Shown here: one piece after another, positions 47,900 through 58,232 of the stretch | Numbering within the stretch: the first letter of the stretch is position 1 | Layout of the letters: the number at the start of each line of letters is the position of its first letter | Assembly: GCA_028622995.1 (NCBI GenBank) | Contig: JAJQJQ010000012.1 | Location: 4,892,096-4,956,095, forward strand | Length of the DNA: 64,000 nt | From: Panagrolaimus kolymaensis | Lineage: Eukaryota > Nematoda > Chromadorea > Rhabditida > Panagrolaimidae | Direction: 5' to 3' | Position numbers and translations under genes: made by a program | The notes under the pieces: generated by a model | Seen by the model: the letters and a program-made list of their open reading frames with translations, nothing else | Told to the model about the DNA's origin: nothing | Database searches by the model: none

Positions 47900-48393
47900 C
47901 TAAAAAAAATACAAATATCATTAAAAGAGAGAGGAAGAAAAAAAAATGATTGCTAAAAAAGGCAGACGTCGTAGCCTATTAGAAATGAGTGCTTGTCAAA
48001 AAAAGGTGAATGAATGTATGCAAAAAAATGGCGCCAAATTTTTTTTTTAGGAAAACGAAAGAAAATTCGAAGCAATTTGAAAAAAGATACGGTATATTTT
48101 TCTTTTATTGCATTAATTTTTTGTTGGTGTTACATAAATGTTAGTCTATTGTATCATATAAAAAAAAGTTTATTTTATCAAAATTAGTTAAAAAATCTCG
48201 TAATTAATTTCTTTTAGCTTGGCAAAAGAAGGAATATTGTTGCTTGCTTAAAAGTTTGCTTGAAAATGGAGATAAAAAAAACAGATGAAATAAAGATAAA
48301 ACTTTTGGAGGCGGAGTTACGATATAAAGTTTTTTAGAAGCGTTCAATTTGTGAAATAATTCCCAAATATCCAACCACATTCTTCGCTTTTAT
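47900..48393 (-). other. GalNAc-transferase upstream region made of duplicated sequence
   Basis: From about 47921 up to 48370 this is the inverted copy of 7741-8208, including the last codons of the small membrane protein (TCACAAATTGAACGCTTCTAA). No GalNAc-transferase start exon was recognised here. Confidence 0.5.
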
Positions 48394-48890
48394 CTACAAA
48401 TCTGTGAAAATATCCTTTAACGTTTTGTGGAAGTTTTTCTTCCACACTTTTTTTTTCAGTGCAAATAAAGCTCGAGAATGGATTTCAATAAATTCTTCAT
48501 CGATTTTACAAAAATTCACGTAATAATCTTTTGGAACTAAATCAGTTTTTGGAATGTCATATGTTCCACCTGATGAAGCACTAAAGAAATGTGTAAAGCA
48601 TAAGTTCATAAGTTAGAAAAAAGTTTGAAGTCGACGAAAACTTTCAAATTAGCAATTCTTCTATCGTGAAATTATTGTTTACAAACTTTGTTAAAAACTC
48701 AAATCTTCTAAAAATTTTAAGAGCTCAAACTTACCATACTTTTCGAATAACAAAATATGCAATTGCAATGACGAAAATTAAAATTATCAAAGCACTAAAA
48801 AAATCGAAGTCTAAATAATTACAAAAATGGTTAAAGTTTTTTTACTTACATAATTATCCAACTAAAAGTGGATGATGATTCTGGAGATAT
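48394..48890 (-). pseudogene. 5'-truncated copy of the Thr-rich membrane protein gene
   Basis: Carries the end of exon 1 (SSSTFSWII), exon 2 with the membrane helix, and exon 3 with GGTYDIPKTDLVPKDYYVNF. The remaining exons match 1975-2310 with mostly synonymous changes. After HSRAL the two sequences part and a different short ending follows. No in-frame ATG lies upstream and the Thr-rich ectodomain is gone. Probably a dead fragment, though the retained tail looks conserved. Confidence 0.7.
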
Positions 48891-49738
48891 TGGAAAATAA
48901 CCGAAGTTTTTCAAAATGCATATTATCGGTTACTAATTATTTAAGAAAAAAACAATATTATGCACCTTATTTACATTTCACTCTCTCAATCAGTAAGATT
49001 GCAACAAAAAAGTTCGTTTTTAACGAGGTCTTATTAAAATTTGATCTTTTTACATATCAATAAAATTTAAAAATGAAATTCCTTTCATGAACAATAATAT
49101 TTTTAAATCACGTCCATGGTGGCTTTCTCGATATTAATTTATATCAACAATATTTTTGGTTCACAAAAACGAGTGTTGCTTCGAAGTTCGAACAAACATA
49201 GTTTAATTTTTATTAGTAAAAAGAAAAAAAAGATTCAAAAGCTATGGAAATATGATGATTTTTCACTCTTACAAATTTTTATATTTACAAAAGGAGCAAA
49301 AACCGAGAAAAACTTTTTAAATTTTCAGAACGGAGAAATTGTTTTTTTATCATAAGTAAACGATGGGCATTCTAAAAAAGAGGATTTTGGTTAATTTAGA
49401 GTAAGAAAATGTTTCAAGAATGAACGAATGAAAAATTACTTTTTATGTATCAAAAATTGATAAAAATCTTTTACAAACTTTCATTTAAAAATTAACAAAC
49501 AAAAAAGCAACAACTGAGAAAAAACAAACCTAATAAAATCAACAAAAAAAAAACCTAAAAACTTACCAAGGATTTGTTCAGTTTTCGACCATTTCAAACC
49601 CTGTAACCTATTGTTAGAATGAATTATTTTGCCGGCTGGTCTCATCAGCAGGGTACCGGACTTTGATACAAAATTTGAAAAAATGAATGACAGAAGATCG
49701 AAGTAACAGTTATTTTTGAAAAAAGAAGATACAAGTTT
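48891..49738 (-). other. Unmatched sequence inside arm B
   Basis: AT-rich; ORFs present are weak. It replaces the Thr-rich exon and the C-terminal kinase exons expected by comparison with arm A. No origin identified. Confidence 0.35.
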
Positions 49739-50503
49739 TTCTGACCAAGCAATACCAAAATCCAGAATGTAAAATGTATGAGACTTTAAATCCGGACCGC
49801 AAGCATAATTAGAAGGCTTCAAATCCTAAAAACGAGAAAAGTTAAGAAAAGTTAAAGTACCACAAAAAGCAAGCAAACCCGAAGGATATATCCAGCACCA
49901 TGTAAACCTTCCACTGCTTCCAAACAATGTTGAGCAATACCAAGACCAGTTCCAATTCAGAATATTTTGAGTGGAAGTATTGCTTTTATATCAGCAAGAG
50001 ATTTGCCAACAAGTTCCATGACCAAAAAGAAATATTTCTCTTTTTTTCTCGATCAACGATATCAGTATAATGTCTCATAAAGCGTTCATTTTATTTGTCG
50101 GATATGCCTTTGAATTCTTTGACAGCTTTGAGGATTGCTATCTAAAAGAAAAACATAGTTAGTATAAAAAAAATTTCCACCGTCAAAATCATTATATCAA
50201 TCAAAAAACTATCAAATATAAACTTCTTGAAAAGTGATATCTCCATTTTCAGCTTTGAATGACGTCGTTTATCCAGTTTTCTTTTAAATTTTGAGAACAT
50301 ACTGTAATACCTTGTTTTTTCATCATGTACCAAATACACTGCACCAAAGCCATCTAAAAAATTTAAAAATAATAAAGCATATTCAACTATCAACAAAACA
50401 TACCTTCTCCAAGCATTTGATCAATGACATAAACAGCTTTGGGTGAATCGATGAGCGCACCAGCAAGAATTCCAAGTTCATTTTCTAAATTTTTATCAGG
50501 CAT
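49739..50503 (-). pseudogene. Broken casein kinase 1-like copy
   Basis: Starts with a good first exon (ATG at 50503, MPDKNLENELGILAG..., donor at 50403), then GFGAVYLVHDEKTRYY. Lesions against 3-870: the ATP-lysine strand is altered by a small insertion (ALKVE lost); GAC is replaced by stop TAA after GISDK; one A/G is missing in the GATCGAGGAAAAAAAG tract; the sequence diverges soon after ILDFGIAW. The C-lobe is absent. Clearly nonfunctional as a kinase. Confidence 0.85.
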
Positions 50504-50613
50504 TTTTCTGAAAATAAAAATGAAAAACATATAATAACATTTACATTCCAATAAGAATAAAGGAAATAAAATTAAGGAAAAAAATAAGATCATTCCATTC
50601 ATTTGAAACAGCA

Positions 50614-52147
50614 ATGGTCAACATCGTTTTAATTAACGGCAAGCGGTATGTTTCCTCAAAATCAACCTCTTCAACAACACCAACTTCAACAGAAGAAATC
50701 CTTATCCCAATTGTATGTTTTTTTATTATTAATTTTTAACAAATAAAAATTTTAGGAACAATACAAGTTAAATGAAGATTTGGGCCACAAAGAAATGAAG
50801 TTAATGAAATCAGATCGTCTGACAAAATATGAAAAAATTACAGGTGCATCCAAGCCATGTGTTGACGAAATGTATTTGAATGTTTACATACCATATCATG
50901 ATAACGAAAATGCCATTCGTGAAATCAAATCAACGGTCAAGGAAGATTCATGGGCTTTTCAACCTATTGGTGAACCATTCCCTACCAATCCAGTAAAGGC
51001 TATGGATCAACCTAATATGTATGTTGCTCTTTGGTACAAACATGGTAAACCAATCGACGGTAAGTTTTTTAAAACTCTTTTATTTGATTGTAAAAAATAT
51101 TTTAGGGCGTGCTTGGAACAACGTAAGAGTTGTGAATGTTCATTCCCTTATTTCAAGGCTGAACTCACTGGTGCTAAAGATCTTGGTGGTCAAATTCAAA
51201 TCCTCCAATACAACGGCGACCACAACTCTCTTGGTTACTGGCTTGAATGGATCAAATACAAAGATCGTTTTGAAAACACCGATGATCGTCATCTTCTCAA
51301 GTGTGGTGATTCACTTCCAATCTTTTGGAAAGATCGTGCTGGTGGTCCTCTTGTTGGTTTCCTCGACAATAAAACAGAAGAAGCTTATTTCTCACATGAT
51401 GATATTGCTGAAAAGGTAAAATTATAAAAGTGGGAAATTATTAACCTTAAAATTTTAGGTTAATAAAAGATCCATGATCGACAACATGTTCATTATCGCT
51501 CGAAACATCAAAGGTGGTCCACCATTCTGTGAATGCTATAAATGCAAGACAAATTATCCCTTTATGGGTCCTAGAATTAATGAAGATGAATGGATGGATA
51601 TTCATGAAGGTGATCCATTCCCTACTCGTCCACTCGTCATGGCACTTGGTAAAACTCTTGATACCGTCGCTGGACAGAAGCGTAAACAATATGTTGCATT
51701 ATGGTATCAACAAGGTGAACCTGTTTGTGGTCGTATCTGGAATGAAGGTGGAAAGGTAAGTTGTTTTGTCATAAATTCTCATTTACTTCATATTTGAATT
51801 TTTAGGTCGCTGCTAACTTTGGATGGTTCAACAACGAATACAAAGCAAACATTGGCTCCATTCAAGTGCTCATTGAACTCTCTGACCACGTTCGTGGTTT
51901 CGACTACTCATGGAAGGAGTTCAAGGAAGCTGCTGTTTTTGGTGAAAAAGAATGGTATCCTGTTCACGTTGATTACCACAAGAGTGATATCTCTCCATGC
52001 TTCTTGAACGTTGAAGGTGGAAAACAAATCCTTGGAAAGGTTGATGTCCGCAATGAACGTGCTACTGTAGCATATAATGGAAAAGAACACGTCTTTGTTG
52101 GTCCAACCGTTTATGGTTTTATGCCGCAAGGCTCGAAGAAACATTAA
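50614..52147 (+). CDS. DM9-like two-repeat protein, copy B
   Basis: Exons 50614-50712, 50756-51415, 51459-51755 and 51806-52147; 465 residues if 51060-51105 is kept as coding. Start ATG 50614 is set by the phase-0 donor at 50713. Both repeats have (Y)VALWY...GR.WN and a second half with a hydrophobic/Trp pattern (LGYWLEWIKYKD; FDYSWKEF), as in DM9/DUF3421-type proteins. No signal peptide. The stretch 51060-51105 looks like a perfect intron (GTAAGT...TTTTAG, 46 bases). Splicing it gives the expected GRAWNN but then runs out of frame; keeping it preserves the frame but inserts 15 foreign residues. AATAAA-type signal at about 52180. Family assignment is moderate, function unknown. Confidence 0.65.
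50969..51393 (+). repeat. 425 bp tract identical to 41674-42098
   Basis: Partner of the tract in copy A; see that entry. Confidence 0.85.
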
Positions 52148-52417
52148 GCTTAATGTTTGTAAATATTAATTTTTGTAAATAAACTATTTTTACTTGTGTG
52201 CTTATTAAACAAAGTTAATGCTTTGTGGGAAACCGTATTATAAACTTAATCCTAATAGCCTCTTTATATTTTAAAAAATGTCAACTAACTCACCAATTTT
52301 CAGATCATAACATCTTGAAGCTTCTGGATCATTCTGCAATCATTAAAAATCATCATACTTCAAATGCTAAAATTTGCCAATGATAAGAGAGAGAATAAGT
52401 AAGTTTTTTCCCTTACT
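52148..52417 (-). other. Convergent 3' ends; possible lost last exon of MRPS5
   Basis: 52333-52271 on the minus strand, after a TTGCAG acceptor, reads NDPEASRCYDLKIGELVDIF and stop. This resembles the tail expected after the VVA(S/R) segment of mitochondrial S5. A GTAAGG donor at 52416 just after the present TGA supports it, but the phases do not join without a small indel. Confidence 0.4.
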
Positions 52418-53474
52418 TCAACGAGCAACGACTTCATGAAAATATTGTCGGCTTGGTTTCATTTCAACAGCATGTAAACCTTTACGTTCAGCCAATTGTT
52501 GATGAGTTTCTTGATTCAAAAGACCAGTGACGAAAGCATGAGTGATACCCAAAATGTTCCTTGTATTTCCTTCAACTTTGACATAAATATCTTTGATTCC
52601 AAGAAGTTCACAAATTTTCTGAAGTCGAGGATGACAATGAAGACCAAATCCTTCAGGACGACGTTGAGCAAAAACTTTGGTATTTCGGCATTCAGCATAA
52701 AAATCTTGAAAAATTGTACGATTTTCGAACAATTCAACAAAAAATAATTTTCTTGCAGCCATATTTATTCCTTTGATAATTGCATGATTAGTTCGATGGA
52801 TGCCAGATTTTCCAACAGAATAACCACCCAAGCCATTACCAGTAAACACAAGAGCAGCCATAGTATGAACACACCCAAAAATTTTCGTCATGTTTGATGT
52901 ACGTTTAACCTTAAAAAAAAGTGTATGAAGAATCATTTTGATATGCATAGTTAAAAACATACTTCAAGGCAATAAGTTTGAAAATCATCAAGTGTTACAT
53001 CACCAATAGGAGGTGGAGGGCCAAGCTTTTGTCCAACAACATGATGACCACTGAAACCTCTTTCAAGTGGATGGATCTTTTCATTGCGTCGTCGTTTATT
53101 TGTCGTTCCACTTTCTTGAAGTCTTGTACCAACAGATAATTCCGATTGTTTTATTTCATCTTCAGTTGGTTCTTGAACTATTGCAGGATGAAGTCCTTGT
53201 TCGTATGGAGCATTAAAACCAGGAAATTGAATCTTCAAAGGACCTAAAATCAAATGGTAAGTTACAGTAAAAGAAATAAAGCAAAACAAACTTGATCCAA
53301 TTCTATAAAACCTATCTAATGGACGAACTTGTTGACGAGTACTTCGACGACCTTTCTTTTGACCAGATTTTGAAACAGATGTAATAGTTTTCCATAATGT
53401 ATTTCCAGTTCCTCACATAAAAAATTGACTGTATTATGCCGCTTTTGAACAAACGACAGCAAGGAGAGCGCCAT
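52418..53474 (-). CDS. mrps-5: Mitochondrial small ribosomal subunit protein uS5m, with a frame break in exon 1
   Basis: Minus-strand exons 53474-53292, 53243-52963 and 52909-52418. Recognised by TLWKTITSVSKSGQKKGRR, the S5 N-terminal domain with VFTGNGLGGYSVGKSG and AARKLFFVELFENRTIF, and the S5 C-terminal domain ending GLHAVEMKPSRQYFHEVVAR. Part of the mitochondrial 28S subunit, near the mRNA entry site. The ATG at 53474 gives MALSLLSFVQKRHN, but the frame of the rest is reached only if one base is restored near 53410-53416 (TGTGAGGAACTGG). Exon 1 is 183 bases while exon 2 needs 184 by phase. The C-terminus is short for the family. The start lies two bases after the stop of the upstream ORF (53692-53477). 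Confidence 0.8.
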
Positions 53475-53476
53475 TG

Positions 53477-53692
53477 TTAGAGTTTTATTCCTCCTAAAAA
53501 ATCAACGAATTAGTAAGTAAATTTATTTTCAAGTTTTTTACCTAATTTTGTAACATCATCAGCTAAAAAATGATGAAAAGAGTTTGAAAGAAAAAACGAA
53601 GAAGAAAAAATGGAGGCAGCTAAAAAAAAGACTGTAGCAGCAATCGTTCGCTGTGGGACCTCGAAGGCTTCAAAAACGTTTGAGTGATTCAT
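53477..53692 (-). CDS. Small single-pass membrane protein, first ORF of a bicistronic unit
   Basis: Exons 53692-53542 and 53493-53477, phase 1; 55 residues. MNHSNVFEAFEVPQRTIAAT is followed by a membrane helix (VFFLAASIFSSSFFL) and a short tail. The stop TAA is separated from the MRPS5 ATG by two bases (CA), and the exon carrying the stop continues into MRPS5, so both ORFs must lie on one RNA unless trans-splicing intervenes. I do not recognise the family. Its coupling with a mitochondrial ribosomal protein suggests a mitochondrial membrane location, as an inference only. Confidence 0.55.
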
Positions 53693-54764
53693 TTTTTGAA
53701 AACTTTTTTTTTGTTGAATATGAAAGGCTTCAAAACGTTAAACTTTTTTTACTAATAAACCTTAAAATTTATATCATTTTTATAAGAAACATCGATCTTA
53801 AAAACTTTTTATCTTACCATTGCATCAAACTTGATCCTTCTGTAAATAAAATAATGTGTGTGGGTATCATTTTCGAGAAATTTGAATTGCATCAAAACCT
53901 AAAAACTGCTAACTGCAAATTTTTCTCTTTTTAATCTTTAATTTTTTTTATTGGAGTTTTTAAAAGACCTGAAAGGTGTTAACTATAGTAAGTTTTAGTA
54001 ATCAACACCAGGTGAAACTTAATGGATAATAATCAATCATTTTTACACTTTTTTGAACGTTCAAAAGTAAAAAATTAACTTCAAATAAAAAATGTTGACG
54101 GTTTTTGAATCATATGAAAAAATATAATAGATTGCAGCTGGCGACATTTTCATTTTTTGCCATCGCTATTATTAATGTCCTCGATGTTCAAAATGATATT
54201 AAAGAAAGAAGAAGCAAAAGCGTTAAAACCAAAGTAATCCATCTTCTTTTGATTTATTTTAACTGCCACATTTTTTAGCTTTTATCCGCCACCTTCAAAT
54301 GATAGTGGTTGTTGTTGTGAGTTTGATTAGTGGGAGAGAGAATATTTCTTTGATTTTTAGACTTTTGGTTAAAACTTTTAATTTATATTATTTTCAAGCG
54401 TCTTTGGAAGAGGTCTCAAGTATTTTTTTTTTCAAAGCAGTGAAGTTTTTTGGGTTTAGCTTAGCTTTCTTTCATTTCCAAGATTCTTTCCAAAACTTTT
54501 GTTGCAAAATTACGTATAAATTCTTTAATTTTACTCTCTTCTTTTTTAAACCAAAAATGCGTTATCTCAAAAATCTTTGTCCTTTTTTAAATCTTTCAAA
54601 TCTCTTATTAGAGCCTTGAATTTTTCATAAACGCAGTGTGCTTTATTACGTTTTCGATTTTACAATTTTCATCCTCCTTTTCCCATGGCTATTTTCAGAG
54701 TCAATAAAATAAAGGGCTTTTTGTCAACGACCACCAAATTTGTTTTTCTCAGAGATTAAAATAA

Positions 54765-55070
54765 GAATAAGTTATTTTTACGAAGCTTCTTTTCCACAAG
54801 CAAAAATAAAAAAGCCAAATAAAAAACTCATAAAGGAAAGAAAAGTAAAACCAATGTGGTAAAAAATAATCCTTGAAGTTTTTTGTTTTGTTTTTGCGGA
54901 ACTCATTAATTCTGCCCTTTTTAACTTGAGTTTCTTTAAAGCTTAAAATGGCATAAAATGCTTTTCTGATTTATACAAAATATTAATTTCCGAAAGATAA
55001 ATCTTTCAATAAATTATGGATTTTTTATTTGTAAAAAAATAATTCCCAGCCAGCCGGATTCGAATTTCGA
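54765..55070 (+). repeat. Dispersed repeat, copy 2
   Basis: Same-orientation partner of 40664-40880, longer by an internal stretch. Its right end runs into the tRNA-like element. Confidence 0.65.
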
Positions 55071-55145
55071 ACCGACGACCTCTGGATTGATATTTGGTTT
55101 GAAGTGAAACCACAATCCTTCGTTCTACCACTGAACTATGGCTGG
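55050..55145 (-). other. tRNA-like element (degenerate or SINE head)
   Basis: On the minus strand it begins CCAGCCATAGTTCAGTGGTAGAAC, of which TAGTTCAGTGGTAGAA is a good A box and D arm. It has a GGATTG...CAATCC hairpin with a 23-base loop, then GGTTCGAAATTCGAATCC, a B box with a 7-base duplication. The ends CCAGCC/GGCTGG pair. The T loop is doubled, so a normal cloverleaf does not form. Either a pseudo-tRNA or the polymerase III promoter of a short interspersed element. The same end sequence recurs at 40844-40860. Confidence 0.5.
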
Positions 55146-58100
55146 AACGTTATCAGATTTTTTTAATTTACTTTTTAACAAAGTCATGTAAAAAGGATTT
55201 ATTAGTTTCGATCAAAATCTTTGTGGCAATTTTTCAGAACTTTTTCAATGCTTTCCAAAAAATCCTTTCACATTTTTAATTTGTCCGACAAGTCCATTAA
55301 AGAACTTGGTGATTGTTTTTTTAAATCTTTGGATAATTTTATTATTACACATTTTCAAAGATATTTGGATGCACTTTAAAATTCTTTTTTTTTATTTTGA
55401 TACTCGATACTTTTAAGAAATTATTAAAGTTTTTGGTCATTTTTTACTTTTTTGTTTTAAAGAAAAATCAAAGCAGAAAACACGCTGCTGATGCATCAGC
55501 AGATAAAAATATTAACGATTGGTTATTTTTGTTATTGCTGCTATATTTTTAGCATTCTTCGAGAAATTTTTGTCTGCCATGGAAATATTTAAAAAAACTT
55601 TGAATGACCTCTTAAAGTTTTCCATTTTACAAAACGCCATTGATTTCTTTAGGTCCTCAAATAGCTTGAAAAAAATAAAGTTATCGAGTTAAACCTCTCT
55701 TTTTCTCATTCTTAAAAAGTTGTGAAAATAACTCAACAAAATAAGGCAATGCAATAAAATTCCATTAATCTCTTCCTTCTTTTTTGTCTTTCGCTTTTTT
55801 TCTTACCCTTTTAACTTTATTTTTTTCAATTTAGTCTCAAACTTTTTTTATTTGACGCCATCGCCTACTTTTTTTATTATCTTTTTTAAATCAATGATGT
55901 TTTCTTTTCTTTTTTGGGTTCAAATATTTATAAGCAAATTGTGAGATACAAAAAAGGCTTATATTTTTGTTATTTTAATTTTTGGTAGCATTATTGCCTC
56001 CAGCAATTTTTTATTATCGGCAATCCCTTGATAAATTTGGGAACAACAAGAAAACGTAAAAATCATGTGTTTTTGTTAGCTATGTTAATAATTTCGGTAG
56101 CTATTTATCCAATACTTTGGAGATTAAATATTTTGATTTTGAAGGGGTTCTTTGTCCTTTGCTTCTCCTCCAACCTTAACATTTGTGTATCATTCATTAA
56201 TTTTTTCCAATCTTTTTTTTTTCATTTCTCTTTAATTTTTGTTTTGTTTGTTTCTCACTTTTTTCTATTTTGGCATCATCATTTTCGTTTCACTTATTTT
56301 TTTCTTCGAGAAGAAAATGAAAAAAAGAATGAATCCGAATGAGAAATAACTTCCTTCTGTTGTTATTGTTCTAGATAGACTCCTTTTCTCTTTTTTTTTG
56401 AGTTGAGCTGAAGAAAAAAAATTATTGAGTCGATGCCCGCACTTCTTTTTTACAAGTTTCTTTGCAATTCCTTGAGTGGCTTCTCCATTATTTTTTGCTT
56501 CATCGTCTCTTCTTCGAAGTTCAACAAATTCATTTTTTTCTTTGTTTGACAAAGTACAACCAATAATACTCTTTTTACTCATTCCTATATAAGAAAAATA
56601 TGCCATCATCAAGAAAATATTTTCATGAAAAGTTTTTTCCATTGACCACCAATCTCGCCTACTTTTCTAATCCCTTTTTTTTAAATAGCTGTCGATTGAA
56701 GTTGAATTTTACTTTAAAAATGTCGTTGATTGAAATTATTATAAAAAAATCATAAACTGACAAATTTCTTTTTTATTTCCTATGTCGAAAAAAATTCATA
56801 AGTTATTGTTAAAAATTGAGAAAAAGAGGAAGAAGTACATAGGTAGAACATATGTCTTTTATGATTAGTTGTCAACAAGATTATTATAAAAATGACAACT
56901 TTTGACCAAATTCTTTGATCTTTCATTTTATTTTTTTGAATGTAAAAAAATAATAACAATCTTTGATTTTGTTATTTTCTGCCGTTATTTTTACTTTTTA
57001 ATATTTTGTTAGTGCCACTAGGAAGGCAGATTGCTGTGAAAAATTTTAGAGGAACATTGACTCTGAAGAGTAGTAATAAATAGTTCTAAATCAAAAAATC
57101 TTTTTATAGCTAAAACATTAATTTCCGTTTTTAGTGTCCTTTAAAAATAAACTTTATTATTTAATTATATTCTTTGAGTTTCATGCCAAGACAAAATTAA
57201 TAACCAAGCCACACATCGTCTACTACTTTGACTACGTGGGAATTTTTAGGTACTCGAATAACCAAAGACTATATTGTTTTTATTTTATTTTTTTCTTGTT
57301 CGAAAATTTAGGCATCTTCCTTATTGAATTTTTTCCGCAATTCAAGAAAAGAGTGATACTACTCACTTTTAAAGAAAAAAGGTAAAATATTGTTGTTTCT
57401 CAAACAAAGGAATTGAAGAGAAACGCTGCTGCCCATCTAAAAATGGGTCTCCAAAAAAAAGACATCAAAAAATTATTTATTCAAAAAATCAACAAAAAAT
57501 GTTTCTGAAAAAAAATACGTTGAAGAAAAAAATAAATTTTTGCAAAAATATGAAATTGCGTATTTTGTTTTTTTATTTTTCGTCTTACATCTTTTACACC
57601 GCCACGAAAACAGCTTTGGTTGGTTGAACACCAAAATCTTAATTTTTTTTATTTACAGATTTTTTTAAATACTTTTATTAATCAAACTTCTTGTTTTGAA
57701 GAAAAAAAAACCCACACGTCCCGTAATTATAAATAAATATCTTTCCTTAAATCTATTTTTTTATTTCAAAAGCATACTTTTTTTTCATTCACTTATTTCC
57801 CGTTCCTTTTTTCCATCTCCCAAAAAATCCAAAAAAAAAACTTGAGTATGTATTCCATTTTCGAATCTCCCTTGAGGATATGATATCCCATTTTGTACTA
57901 TTGCCACCCCACCGCTGTTATCTCATGTTTTTTTTTCTTTATATATTTATTTATTTATTGCCTTACTTTTCTCAAATTAAATTAAATCAACTCTCCAAAC
58001 AAAAACAAGTAAATCGCTTGCTTCAACATCGTTCGCTTCTTTTATTTTTTTTTTGGGTCCACACAATTTTCTTGGAACTTATTTGAAATTTTTTTTCAAT

Positions 58101-58232
58101 TTTTAGGAAAACAAAAAATTTCAATGGTTTAAAAAAATAAAGTTTTACTATTTTTTATTTACAAAATTTTATTTAAAAAAGTTTTGGTTTCAATGAAAGA
58201 AATTCGGTGGCTATTTCAAATAATTTTCTACC

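Larger units (their letters stand above)
47921..50503 (-). repeat. Inverted segmental duplication, arm B
   Basis: Matching pieces, in order on the minus strand: kinase exons (50353-49739), exons 2 and 3 of the Thr-rich membrane protein (48890-48400), and the 3' end of the small membrane protein with flank (48370-47921). Sequence between the pieces is unmatched (48891-49738) or missing (counterpart of 2386-7740). Confidence 0.85.
53693..58232. other. 4.5 kb intergenic with repeat
   Basis: Apart from the dispersed repeat (54765-55070) and tRNA-like element (55050-55145) I see only AT-rich sequence. ORFs at 54299-54619, 56028-56342 and 56265-56642 are low-complexity and not supported. The 3' part presumably contains the receptor gene's promoter. 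Confidence 0.4.

Noticed and set aside
49116..49355. +-strand ORF inside arm B of the inverted duplication
   Set aside because: No domain, no splice signals, AT-rich chance ORF.
55050..55145. Functional intron-containing tRNA on the minus strand
   Set aside because: The T loop is duplicated and the anticodon loop cannot be placed with a T at position 33 and a sensible anticodon together; kept only as tRNA-like.
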